IMG/VR virus record: IMGVR_UViG_3300025128_004916
Coordinates: 1-38,137 of that record
Reading direction: 5' to 3' (one strand)
DNA: 38,137 nucleotides
Origin: a virus
Each line of letters starts with the position of its first letter. Positions within the stretch are counted from its first letter, which is position 1. The notes beneath the pieces are model-generated. The model saw only the letters and a list, made by a program, of their open reading frames with translations, made no database searches and was not told the origin of the DNA. The translations under genes and the position numbers were made by a program. Positions 1 to 6,108 of the stretch are shown piece by piece.

Positions 1-21
1 GCGCAGCTTTAGGAGCTGCGC
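1..21. repeat. GC-rich inverted repeat at the left end
   Basis: Eight-base arms (GCGCAGCT and AGCTGCGC) flank a five-base loop and form a perfect hairpin. It lies downstream of the leftward operon that ends with the PPK2 gene, so it could be that operon's terminator. The T-tract needed on the - strand would lie to the left of base 1 and cannot be seen. Confidence 0.5.
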
Positions 22-34
22 AAAAGTTGGTCCA

Positions 35-65
35 AATGCGAATGGTAATGAGAATGATTCGCATT
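35..65. promoter_or_regulatory. Fur-box-like AT-rich repeat
   Basis: AATGCGAAT (35-43) is followed by AATGAGAAT (47-55) and the inverted ATTCGCATT (57-65). The 19-base unit 47-65 resembles Fur-type iron boxes seen upstream of TonB-receptor genes in gammaproteobacteria. A second copy differing at two positions lies at 2542-2560, so the two flank the leftward operon. No promoter was recognised beside this copy. The resemblance is by eye and could be coincidental. Confidence 0.3.
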
Positions 66-74
66 CCGCCCGGC

Positions 75-125
75 GGAACCGGTCCGAACCTGTATGAATG
101 TACAGTGCCTTGTTGGAACCGGTCC
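75..125. repeat. Short direct repeat pair
   Basis: The 11-mer GGAACCGGTCC occurs at 75-85 and again at 115-125, exactly 40 bases apart, in the noncoding stretch downstream of the PPK2 gene. Function unknown. The rest of 1-194 is GC-rich, with short repeats around TTTTGTCAAGC at about 138-175, and no convincing gene. Confidence 0.5.
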
Positions 126-194
126 CGCGCCGAATTTTTTTGTCAAGCCGCGAGCCGCGCGATTTTGTCAAGCGCGCCGCACGCGCGCGCCGGC

Positions 195-920
195 TCATTC
201 GCCGAGCGCCGTGCAGAGTCTTGTTAGTAGGTCAAGCCGTCCCGCTCGCTTGTTATTAAAATCGATAGTCTCCCAGCCGCCGCGAGAAATCACGCGCTCC
301 TTTAATAGCGTCATCTCGTCATAGTAAGATAGTGCGCGCTCGTCATTGGGTGAAAGCTTCCAGTATTTAAGCGGCGAGTGCTTGCGCTCTTCTATTCGCC
401 GCGCTTGTTCTTTCTCGCTAATAGATAGCCAGAATTTAATAAAGCGTACAGGCTTGCGGTCTTCCCAGTCTAACACCTTGTCCATAAAATAATGGTATTG
501 ATAATCTGAGCACCAGCCATTAATTTTCTGCACCATTGCACGCGAGTACCACGAGCGATCATAAAAAACAATCTGTCCCTCTTCGGGCATTTTTTGTGCC
601 CAGTGACTAAACCAATTTTTCATGGTTCCCTTTCTAGGCTTTCGAGAGCTAACAACCGAGTAAAGGCGAGGAGGTAGGTAGTGAGTAAGTGCGCGAATCG
701 TGCCAGATTTCCCGGCAGTATCGCGCCCCTCTAATACCACGGCTATTGCTTCGCTATTATGCTCCGCGAGTAGATTAAGCCGCGCCTGTAGCCTTTCCAA
801 TTCGTTCAATTGAATATCAACCACAGAATCCCTCCCAATATAAGTAGATCCGCCGATATCGAGTATATCAGATATATCGTTAGCATTATCTTGCGTAGTT
901 TTTTCATCGTTTACCCTCAT
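195..920 (-). CDS. ppk2: Polyphosphate kinase 2 family protein (PPK2)
   Basis: Protein of 241 residues. PPK2 enzymes transfer phosphate between polyphosphate and nucleotides. Visible motifs are Walker A GRDTAGKSG (65-73), a Walker B-like segment IVFYDRSWYSRA (117-128) with the family's Asp-Arg pair, and the lid RRIEERKHSPLKYWKLSP (174-191). The length fits a single-domain PPK2. The open frame extends 45 codons upstream into the preceding gene, but ATG 918-920 has GAGG eight bases upstream and begins right after the preceding stop (922-924), so I prefer it. Last gene of the leftward operon. Whether it makes nucleotides from polyphosphate or the reverse, and which nucleotide it uses, cannot be read from sequence. 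A phage PPK2 is unusual. Family assignment is strong. Confidence 0.9.
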   Translation of the reverse strand: MRVNDEKTTQDNANDISDILDIGGSTYIGRDSVVDIQLNELERLQARLNLLAEHNSEAIAVVLEGRDTAGKSGTIRALTHYLPPRLYSVVSSRKPRKGTMKNWFSHWAQKMPEEGQIVFYDRSWYSRAMVQKINGWCSDYQYHYFMDKVLDWEDRKPVRFIKFWLSISEKEQARRIEERKHSPLKYWKLSPNDERALSYYDEMTLLKERVISRGGWETIDFNNKRAGRLDLLTRLCTALGE

Positions 921-921
921 G

Positions 922-1491
922 TTATTGTGCCTCAATTTGGCTAGGTTCTTCGTCGCGTACCATTGGCTCAGGGCAGCCATGAATGCCCGACGATCTTTTA
1001 TGCTCGACAATTTCCAAGCCAAGCGCCGTGTTAGATTTACGCCATGAATTCGCAAAACGACAAGCCGCTTGTTTTTTGCTCATGTTGTAAAATTCAGAAG
1101 AGCCGCCGACAGGCTTTTCGCCTTTCGTTCGCAGGTCTTGAAACAATCCCGTAACGCGGAATTGCTTATAGCGCGAATGGAAAAATTGCTCCGCGCTTAA
1201 CGTCTCGTTAAACGTGCCGAGTTTCGCAAAGTGCAGCCGAGCTATTAGCGTTCCACGTTCTAGCGAAAACGAGCGCTCCATATCCGCTAACGTGTTGATA
1301 ATGCGAGATTGCACACCATTCCAACCGCCGCTATAGCATTCCTTCGCGAAGCCATCCTTGAAGATTGACATACCCGCAAACGCTGGCACATGATCCCCAA
1401 GGTTGAGCAGTTCCCAAAGGTAGTTGTAGCCCAGATCCGCGAATGGCGAACCATCGCTAGTTTCGGGCTGTGAGATTGAAGTGATTTTCAT
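922..1491 (-). CDS. Hypothetical protein, unrecognised
   Basis: Protein of 189 residues that I do not recognise. It is soluble, with no signal peptide, membrane helix or obvious catalytic motif. Its ATG (1489-1491) overlaps the stop of the upstream HAD gene as ATGA, and its stop is two bases from the PPK2 start, so translation of the three genes is probably coupled. A KEPVGGSSEFYNM-like stretch around residues 124-137 (KGEKPVGGSSEFYNM) and several aromatic-rich segments suggest a folded enzyme or binding protein, but no function is offered. Position between a phosphatase and PPK2 hints at a nucleotide or phosphate role; that is inference only. Confidence 0.75.
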   Translation of the reverse strand: MKITSISQPETSDGSPFADLGYNYLWELLNLGDHVPAFAGMSIFKDGFAKECYSGGWNGVQSRIINTLADMERSFSLERGTLIARLHFAKLGTFNETLSAEQFFHSRYKQFRVTGLFQDLRTKGEKPVGGSSEFYNMSKKQAACRFANSWRKSNTALGLEIVEHKRSSGIHGCPEPMVRDEEPSQIEAQ

Positions 1492-1931
1492 TGGTATTTC
1501 CTTGCGTCTATGACGTTCATTTGTGAATTTTGTAAAGTATACAGGACATCTGTGTTATCGTCAAACATTACCGTATTTTTGATCCATTGCCCCCAAGTGT
1601 AACCCATGCGTTGCACAAAGTTCTGGATTAGGTCGAGTTTCATTGCACCGCACGACGTGTTATCCCCATGCTTGCGCGACAGAATAAAGACAGGATTAAT
1701 ATCGTTATCCTTTAGGAATTTATAATCCGCCGCTACCATTTGGCGAGATGTGCAGACAATAGTAGCGTTGCCTTTTCGGTTCTGCATTCGCAGATGTTGC
1801 GCGAGAGGCAGCAAACCGTCAGCCGCGATATTATCGGGCGTATTGTTAGCGTGCCAGTCGGCAAGCGAACCGTTGCCGAGTCGGTGGGAGCTGTCGATAA
1901 CAGTCCCGTCTAGATCATAGATATATAGCAT
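1488..1931 (-). CDS. HAD-family phosphatase
   Basis: Protein of 147 residues. Motif I is YDLDGTVIDS (5-14), with the nucleophile Asp6 and acid/base Asp8. Motif II is IVCTSRQ around residue 60, a conserved Lys follows in MKLDLIQ, and motif IV is MFDDNTDV near residue 122. These fit a small HAD phosphatase of the kind phages use as a nucleotide or nucleic-acid-end phosphatase, like the phosphatase half of T4 polynucleotide kinase. No cap domain is evident. The start ATG (1929-1931) lies inside the end of the upstream membrane-protein gene (17-base overlap). The substrate is unknown. Confidence 0.8.
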   Translation of the reverse strand: MLYIYDLDGTVIDSSHRLGNGSLADWHANNTPDNIAADGLLPLAQHLRMQNRKGNATIVCTSRQMVAADYKFLKDNDINPVFILSRKHGDNTSCGAMKLDLIQNFVQRMGYTWGQWIKNTVMFDDNTDVLYTLQNSQMNVIDARKYQ

Positions 1932-2118
1932 ATAAGTAGCCTCCGATGCCGATAATGTTTAAACAGATCAGATTATAGCATGCCTTGTGCCATGCTTGCA
2001 AGCATAGAATAGCCAGCCCAGCAATAGCTAATGCCTTGCCTAAATCCGTGTCGATGATGGGTGGAGCGATGCAAAGAAGCACCGCACCAACCCAGCCGCT
2101 AACAGTAGCCAGCGACAT
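1915..2118 (-). CDS. Small integral membrane protein
   Basis: Protein of 67 residues that is almost entirely hydrophobic. Helices are predicted at about 6-23, 27-43 and 48-66, with a WHKACYN loop between the last two. The layout resembles short SemiSWEET/PnuC-like three-helix proteins, but similarity that weak does not justify a function. The start ATG (2116-2118) lies two bases from the preceding gene's stop, inside a 20-base inverted repeat that also contains a possible ribosome-binding AAGGGAG. Confidence 0.6.
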   Translation of the reverse strand: MSLATVSGWVGAVLLCIAPPIIDTDLGKALAIAGLAILCLQAWHKACYNLICLNIIGIGGYLYAIYL

Positions 2119-2138
2119 GTTAAGGGATCTCCCTTAAC
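2119..2138. repeat. 20-base inverted repeat at a start codon
   Basis: Perfect nine-base arms (GTTAAGGGA and TCCCTTAAC) are separated by two bases. The repeat covers the stop codon of the helix-turn-helix-like gene and ends one base from the next gene's ATG. The geometry looks like an operator dyad. It also hides or presents the AAGGGAG ribosome-binding sequence, so it might tune translation of the membrane-protein gene. Confidence 0.5.
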
Positions 2139-2452
2139 AAGACATCGAGAGCGGAGCGCGTGGCTTTTTCAAGCCCTGCCAGCTCGTCAACGTCAGCATC
2201 TAACGCCTTAGCGATAGCTGCTACCATGTCAGCCTTTCGGCTAATGGGCGAACCATCCTTACGAACGGGACGCTTGACAGCATAGGGTAAGCCCATGCTT
2301 TTGATTTTAGCGATAACAGACCGCTGGGATTTGCCGATCTTCTCGGCAATCTCGGCAGCGACAGCACCGTTAAAGTTAGAGTAACCCGAAATGATAGCAA
2401 CCATTTCTGGGGTGTAGTTTGCCGCTTTCGCGGTCCTTTGCAGCTTAGGCAT
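2120..2452 (-). CDS. Helix-turn-helix-like phage protein
   Basis: Protein of 110 residues. The start at 2450-2452 is chosen because AAGGAGG lies five bases upstream; the longer open frame has no such site. Residues about 15-55 (YTPEMVAIISGYSNFNG, then AAEIAEKIGKSQRSVIAKI) read as a helix-turn-helix of the kind that senses or binds DNA. A basic linker (VKRPVRKDGSPISRK) and an acidic helical tail follow. Similar small proteins are widespread in marine tailed phages, usually without a known role. It is the first gene after the promoter at 2480-2508. A transcriptional regulator is the simplest reading, unproven. Confidence 0.65.
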   Translation of the reverse strand: MPKLQRTAKAANYTPEMVAIISGYSNFNGAVAAEIAEKIGKSQRSVIAKIKSMGLPYAVKRPVRKDGSPISRKADMVAAIAKALDADVDELAGLEKATRSALDVLLREIP

Positions 2453-2479
2453 AAAAGCCTCCTTAGTTAGTAAGCATGT

Positions 2480-2508
2480 ATTATCGGTCATTAGGCCCAA
2501 AATGTCAA
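2480..2508 (-). promoter_or_regulatory. Sigma70-type promoter, leftward
   Basis: On the - strand, TTGACA (2508-2503) is followed by a 17-base spacer and GATAAT (2485-2480). Transcription should start near 2473, about 20 bases before the start codon of the helix-turn-helix-like gene. The consensus match and spacing are nearly perfect. Confidence 0.8.
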
Positions 2509-2541
2509 CAGGGAATAATGGAGATATAATGGAAGTTTTGT

Positions 2542-2560
2542 AATGAGAAGCATTCGCATT
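2542..2560. promoter_or_regulatory. Second Fur-box-like site
   Basis: AATGAGAAGCATTCGCATT matches the 47-65 element at 17 of 19 positions and is an imperfect palindrome. It lies about 34 bases upstream of the -35 element of the 2480-2508 promoter and overlaps the end of the upstream membrane-protein gene. A regulator binding here could act on the leftward operon. Identity as a true Fur site is unproven. Confidence 0.35.
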
Positions 2561-2771
2561 AAGACGTCTCGTGGACAATTACCAGCATGAGAGTGAAGAA
2601 CAAAAACGAGAGCCCCATCATAGTGTAGCCGATCCATTCGTTAAGCCAGCTGGCGCCCTCGATAGTCACGAACATATAGCCAGTCAACGCGAACAGAATA
2701 ATAATCGCAGCCATAAACGCCGCGCCTAATAGTAGCGCGATTGTGCGCGAGATTTTCTTGAGTAGTGCCAT
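2559..2771 (-). CDS. Small two-helix membrane protein
   Basis: Protein of 70 residues with hydrophobic helices at about 8-35 and 43-66, separated by a short loop (IEGASWLNEWIG). A basic start (LLKKISR) suggests the N terminus faces the cytoplasm. It is the first gene of the leftward block and has its own promoter (2802-2830). No family is recognised. A small phage inner-membrane protein of this kind could affect host membrane functions or superinfection, but nothing in the sequence decides. Confidence 0.6.
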   Translation of the reverse strand: MALLKKISRTIALLLGAAFMAAIIILFALTGYMFVTIEGASWLNEWIGYTMMGLSFLFFTLMLVIVHETS

Positions 2772-2801
2772 GTCAGATACCTAATTAATTAAACAGGGTA
2801 T

Positions 2802-2830
2802 ATTCTAAGGGAACCGCCTCGATAAGTCAA
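2802..2830 (-). promoter_or_regulatory. Sigma70-type promoter, leftward
   Basis: On the - strand, TTGACT (2830-2825) is followed by a 17-base spacer and TAGAAT (2807-2802). It lies about 30 bases upstream of the first gene of the leftward block, the two-helix membrane protein. Confidence 0.7.
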
Positions 2831-3017
2831 GTCTTTTTTATACCGAGATAGCATATGCATATAGCAATAAGGTATAAGGGGGGGCGGTTAATTGACTTGA
2901 CACGCCGCTGCGCGGCGGGGCTCCCTTTCACGTAAACCGTGGGATATTTTGAAAACGAGATTAATAATTTTATGTATCAAATTATTGATTTCTCTTAACC
3001 AAATTTTAACATTTCTG

Positions 3018-3026
3018 TGTTATAAT
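3018..3026 (+). promoter_or_regulatory. Extended -10 promoter
   Basis: TGTTATAAT is a perfect TATAAT preceded by the TGn extension, 50 bases before the first rightward gene. No good -35 element lies at normal spacing, which is typical for extended -10 promoters. Confidence 0.6.
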
Positions 3027-3075
3027 ATATCAGAAATCAGTAGGGATTTCAAGTTTTATTTTAAGGAGAATTTAA

Positions 3076-3387
3076 TTGAGATTATTATTTGCCCTAATAC
3101 TACTCTTCACAATACCGTCCGCCTTCGCGGAAACTTACGTAGAGTATAAACACCAGTTAAAGTATAAAGATACTAATTTTAGGAAAGACATCCATCACTT
3201 TCGGGTAGGATACCAGACTAAGAAAAATTTTTATTTTGAAGCTGGCCCTCGCTCAAATGGTACTTCTGCAGAAGTAGGGTATAAGTTTGAGAAGGGGCCT
3301 TTCACAATCAAAGGAAAATGGGAAGGTTCCAAAACAGACTTCTTAGATCATAAACTAGAAACAAAAGTGAGATATACATGGAACTAA
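3076..3387 (+). CDS. Small exported barrel-like protein
   Basis: Protein of 103 residues starting with TTG, supported by AAGGAGA six bases upstream. Residues 1-18 form a signal peptide (MRLLFALILLFTIPSAFA, then ET). The rest alternates polar and hydrophobic residues in beta-strand fashion (VEYKHQLKYKD, HHFRVGYQTK, FYFEAGPRSN, AEVGYKFEKG, FTIKGKWEGS, LETKVRYTWN), as in outer-membrane barrels, and ends in an aromatic-rich strand. It is too short for a complete eight-strand barrel, so it may oligomerise or be a remnant. It overlaps the phosphate-transporter gene by ten bases. Confidence 0.65.
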   Translation: MRLLFALILLFTIPSAFAETYVEYKHQLKYKDTNFRKDIHHFRVGYQTKKNFYFEAGPRSNGTSAEVGYKFEKGPFTIKGKWEGSKTDFLDHKLETKVRYTWN

Positions 3388-4316
3388 TATGGATGGCCGT
3401 AGGCTTCTTTCTAGCTTCTTATGCTGTAATTGCAAATGACTCAGTACAAACACTCGGAACCTGGATATCTTCTAATAAAGAACGTTTCGACTGGAGAGTA
3501 ATGTGGGGAGCAGCATCAGCTGTACTCCTTTGGGCCATTTGGTATGGTTGGATCACATACGGAGGTGATATCTCCTATGGGAGATTAACAAGAATTCCTT
3601 ACCAGGAAGTCCAATGGTACCATGCTTTAGCCCCTGGCATATTATTACTACTTACTAGATTCGGCGTACCTGTATCAACCTCCTTTCTAGTACTCAGTGT
3701 TTTCGCAAGTACATTCGTACTCGAGAAGATGCTACTCAAAAGTGTGGCAGGCTACGCGATTGCGGCCGTAGCCGCATATGTCATATGGTGTGCAATCACA
3801 AAATACTTCGATGAAACCAAAAAGGTTCCCGAAAATCAAAAAGCTTTTTGGAGAACAACCCAATGGGTAGTCACAGGCTTTCTCTGGTGGACCTGGTTGT
3901 CGCATGATATGGCGAATATGGCAGTTTTTCTCCCTCGTGAGATACCTTGGGAAGTAATGGTTGGCATATCTGCGCTATTTGTGTCGGGCTTGGGCTGGAT
4001 GTTCTACGAGCAAGGTGGAAAGATTCAACAGATTGTACTATCAAAACAGAATACCCGTTATGTACGAAGTGCTACACTTATCGACTTAGTGTACTTAGCA
4101 ATACTGTTCTTCTTCAAAGAATATAATAATATACCTATGTCTACAACTTGGGTATTCATTGGGCTTCTATCAGGAAGAGAGCTAGCTCATGCTACTTTCT
4201 CTGATAAAGTTAAATTCAAAGGAGTGTTCCCTATTGTAGCGAGAGACTTCTTTAAACTAATGGTTGGTGTCGCAGCCTCCATATGTATAATACTAGGAAT
4301 TCATAACCTCACATGA
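3378..4316 (+). CDS. PiT-family inorganic phosphate transporter
   Basis: Protein of 312 residues with about eight to ten membrane helices. PiT carriers import phosphate with a cation across the inner membrane. Each half of the family carries a related signature. Here the first half has ANDSVQTLGT (19-28) and FGVPVSTSFL (95-104), and the second half has HDMANMAVFLPR (176-187) and NNIPMSTTWVFIGLLSGREL (250-269). It is shorter than typical bacterial PiT proteins, as compact viral versions would be. It overlaps the gene before by ten bases and the ParB-like gene after by ATGA. Pairing with the PPK2 gene across the divergent region suggests phosphate acquisition during infection (inference). Confidence 0.8.
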   Translation: MELIWMAVGFFLASYAVIANDSVQTLGTWISSNKERFDWRVMWGAASAVLLWAIWYGWITYGGDISYGRLTRIPYQEVQWYHALAPGILLLLTRFGVPVSTSFLVLSVFASTFVLEKMLLKSVAGYAIAAVAAYVIWCAITKYFDETKKVPENQKAFWRTTQWVVTGFLWWTWLSHDMANMAVFLPREIPWEVMVGISALFVSGLGWMFYEQGGKIQQIVLSKQNTRYVRSATLIDLVYLAILFFFKEYNNIPMSTTWVFIGLLSGRELAHATFSDKVKFKGVFPIVARDFFKLMVGVAASICIILGIHNLT

Positions 4317-4630
4317 CTTATAAAAGAAAAGACCTTCCTCAGATACGAGAAATAGATGTACATAAATCTTCCTTTCCGTATAAGAAGTTTAAAGTTGCCC
4401 CTCGGAAATTAATCCCTTCTCAGACCGAGAGAGTTCCTGCTCTTCTGAAAAAAGCAAAGGGAAAATTTCCAAATCCGAACCCGATAATAATTGATATAGA
4501 TTATCGCATAATAAATGGACATCATAGGTATGATGCAGCATTAGAACTAGGTGTATCTAAAGTCCCCGTACTCCAAGTACAAACTACTGTAAAGGAACTG
4601 ATCCGATACTTTGTTAAAAATAAGTCTTGA
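4313..4630 (+). CDS. ParB/sulfiredoxin-like domain protein
   Basis: Protein of 105 residues. The core IIIDIDYRIINGHHRYDAAL (58-77) followed by ELGVSKVPVLQV matches the N-terminal ParB/Srx fold, in which the GHHR/GxxR motif binds a nucleotide and phosphate. It has no helix-turn-helix, so it is not a complete partition protein. Phages carry such stand-alone domains as putative nucleases or nucleotide-binding proteins. Its start overlaps the transporter stop (ATGA), implying coupled translation. Its stop codon lies inside the -35 element of the next promoter. Confidence 0.75.
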   Translation: MTYKRKDLPQIREIDVHKSSFPYKKFKVAPRKLIPSQTERVPALLKKAKGKFPNPNPIIIDIDYRIINGHHRYDAALELGVSKVPVLQVQTTVKELIRYFVKNKS

Positions 4631-4656
4631 CTTCGAGACGTATATTAGTATATAAT
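4627..4656 (+). promoter_or_regulatory. Promoter of the CTTGAC family (1 of 4)
   Basis: TTGACT (4627-4632), an 18-base spacer and TATAAT (4651-4656), preceded by AAAATAAGTC. It shares the upstream A-rich stretch, CTTGAC and spacing with the promoters at 5508, 12453 and 15266. It drives the outer-membrane-protein gene through a leader of about 70 bases. Confidence 0.75.
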
Positions 4657-4733
4657 AGTTCAATAGTGGAGAAAAAATGGAGGGATCATTATTCTAATGG
4701 TCTCGTTTTATCTCCTATTAGGGGGACTATTAT

Positions 4734-5357
4734 ATGAAAAAACTCGCATTAGCGATACTATTAGCTTCTCTTGGTGCTACTGCTAACGCAGTAGAGGTGG
4801 ACGCATCAGCCGGACTGGTAAGCAATTACGTGTGGCGCGGTGCTACACAATCTAATGGAAATCCAGCTATTCAAGCTGCCATTGGACTTACTACAGAAAG
4901 CGGATTTTACGCGAACGCATGGGGAAGCCAAGTGGACTATGAAAATGACACGACTGCAGAAATTGATTTTACTGCTGGTTATTCAAATAATATAAACGAT
5001 AATGTATCTTACGATATTGGCTATATTCGATATAGCTATATGGGAGATGATGTAGACTTTGGGGATGACGTATCCGAAGTTTATGGGACGCTATCGTTAG
5101 GCCCTGTAAGTGGGACGATTTACCGAGACTTAGATAATGACACAAATTACTATGCCGGCGCTTTGTCAGTAAATGACATAGTGGATCTTCCGATAAACCT
5201 TTCAGGATTCGTCGGTCGTAATTCAGATGAAGAACTGGATACAGGTATTACTTTTGGTAAGGACTTTAACAACCTTAGCATTAACTACACCTGGACAAAT
5301 TCAGACGCTGAAGTAGAAGACTCTACTCATTCAGTAGGTATTTTCTACAACTTTTAA
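4734..5357 (+). CDS. Outer-membrane protein, Gcw_chp/TIGR02001-like
   Basis: Protein of 207 residues with signal peptide MKKLALAILLASLGATANA (1-19). The mature start, VEVDASAGLVSNYVWRGATQ, is the hallmark of the Gcw_chp (TIGR02001) family of proteobacterial barrel proteins of unknown function. Alternating strands continue to a C-terminal Phe (SVGIFYNF), the signal recognised by the BAM assembly machinery. Start supported by AGGGGGA upstream. The gene has its own promoter (4627-4656) and terminator (5389-5442), the layout of a moron gene expressed independently. It may alter the host surface, for example by blocking superinfection or letting solutes in; that is inference. Confidence 0.8.
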   Translation: MKKLALAILLASLGATANAVEVDASAGLVSNYVWRGATQSNGNPAIQAAIGLTTESGFYANAWGSQVDYENDTTAEIDFTAGYSNNINDNVSYDIGYIRYSYMGDDVDFGDDVSEVYGTLSLGPVSGTIYRDLDNDTNYYAGALSVNDIVDLPINLSGFVGRNSDEELDTGITFGKDFNNLSINYTWTNSDAEVEDSTHSVGIFYNF

Positions 5358-5388
5358 AAAATCTACTACGCATTGATTTTTTAAATTT

Positions 5389-5442
5389 CGGGACGGAAGA
5401 GACGCACAAGTTGCTTATCTTTTCCGTCCCGTTTCTTTTTTT
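5389..5442 (+). terminator. Rho-independent terminator
   Basis: Ten-base stem CGGGACGGAA (5389-5398) and TTCCGTCCCG (5422-5431) with a 23-base loop, followed directly by a T-rich tract (5432-5442). It closes the outer-membrane-protein unit before the packaging operon. Confidence 0.85.
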
Positions 5443-5507
5443 ATACCCGAGTGGTATATTCACCCACTTGAAAATTTTTTTTAAAACAACTCTTTAAAAA
5501 ATAACTC

Positions 5508-5537
5508 TTGACATCCTTGGTCTTTTTGTGGCATAAT
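5508..5537 (+). promoter_or_regulatory. Promoter of the CTTGAC family (2 of 4), near-leaderless
   Basis: TTGACA (5508-5513), an 18-base spacer and CATAAT (5532-5537), preceded by AAAAAATAACTC. The expected transcription start, about seven bases after the -10 element, is at the ATG of the next gene (5545), so the transcript should have no or almost no leader. Confidence 0.8.
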
Positions 5538-5544
5538 ATTCGCT

Positions 5545-6006
5545 ATGACTAAAGAAGTAACAACCCGAATCAGCCCAGAAAGTATTGAGATCGCCAATGC
5601 CTACTTGGAGAAAGGTGATATCACTGCAGTCAGTACGGAACTCAAGGTTCCGCGCGATGTCGTGTCCGAGTACCTAAATAAGCGAGAAGTCAAAAAGTAT
5701 ATCGACTCCGTTTATTTAGATGCTGGGTACAGAAACAGATTCAAACTAGCGGAAGTCATGGATACGTTAATTGACAGAAAGCTAGAGGAAGCTGAAGAAA
5801 CAGAGATGTATTCAAGTAAAGATCTCGCAGATTTACTTCAGATGGCGCATAAGATGCGTATGGATGAAATTAAAGCACAGACAGAAGCGGACAAGGCGAG
5901 TGCGGCAACAGTTAAAACGCAAAACAATGTTATGATTCAAGCTGACGCACCTTTCGGACAGGGCAACTATGGAGCACTGATCGATAAACTTCTGAAAAGC
6001 GAATGA
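5545..6006 (+). CDS. terS: Putative terminase small subunit
   Basis: Protein of 153 residues. Residues about 15-50 form a helix-turn-helix (AYLEKGDITAVSTELKV, then PRDVVSEYLNKREVKKYI), followed by long charged helices (residues 55-115) and a C-terminal tail (APFGQGNYGALIDKLLKSE). This is the layout of small terminase subunits, which bind DNA at the packaging site, oligomerise and recruit the large subunit. Start ATG lies right at the expected transcription start and has no ribosome-binding site. It is the first gene of the long rightward unit, but the large subunit is 8 kb downstream, an unusual separation. The call rests on layout and position. Confidence 0.65.
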   Translation: MTKEVTTRISPESIEIANAYLEKGDITAVSTELKVPRDVVSEYLNKREVKKYIDSVYLDAGYRNRFKLAEVMDTLIDRKLEEAEETEMYSSKDLADLLQMAHKMRMDEIKAQTEADKASAATVKTQNNVMIQADAPFGQGNYGALIDKLLKSE

Positions 6007-6098
6007 GAGTAAAAATGAAAAAAGCATGGAAACGACTCGATAAGTTATTGAAGTCGGGACGGTTAGACAACGTTGCGAAAGCAGCAGGACTCAAGTGA
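6003..6098 (+). CDS. Small basic peptide, 31 residues
   Basis: ATG 6003-6005 overlaps the preceding stop as ATGA, and the frame ends at 6098, just before the next gene's AGGAGG site. The product is lysine/arginine-rich (MRVKMKKAWKRLDKLLKSG start, AAGLK end) and predicted helical. The tight junctions on both sides suggest that it is translated. Function unknown. Confidence 0.5.
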   Translation: MRVKMKKAWKRLDKLLKSGRLDNVAKAAGLK

Positions 6099-6108
6099 AG
6101 GAGGTAAT

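Larger units (their letters stand above)
2772..3075. other. Divergent intergenic control region
   Basis: This 304-base stretch separates the leftward and rightward genes. It holds the leftward promoter at 2802-2830, a GC-rich hairpin at about 2903-2917 (CGCCGC, TGC, GCGGCG) and the rightward extended -10 promoter at 3018-3026. Palindromic ATGCAT and ATATGC-type runs lie at about 2850-2870, followed by GGGGGG. The sequence changes from GC-rich on the left to AT-rich on the right. No gene of its own was found. Confidence 0.6.

Noticed and set aside
141-171. Two TTGACA hexamers on the - strand at 146-141 and 171-166
   Set aside because: Neither has a -10 element at acceptable spacing, and they point away from any seen gene.
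27-324. Open frames on the + strand in the first 324 bases
   Set aside because: GC-rich frames with no ribosome-binding site, biased composition and overlap with the end of the PPK2 gene.
921-1055. Longer N terminus for PPK2 starting at 1055
   Set aside because: It would lie entirely within the preceding gene and lacks PPK2-like sequence; ATG 920 has a ribosome-binding site.
2897-2926. Possible rightward promoter beginning TTGACA at 2897
   Set aside because: No -10-like hexamer occurs 16-19 bases downstream; that stretch is GC-rich (around CTCCCT).
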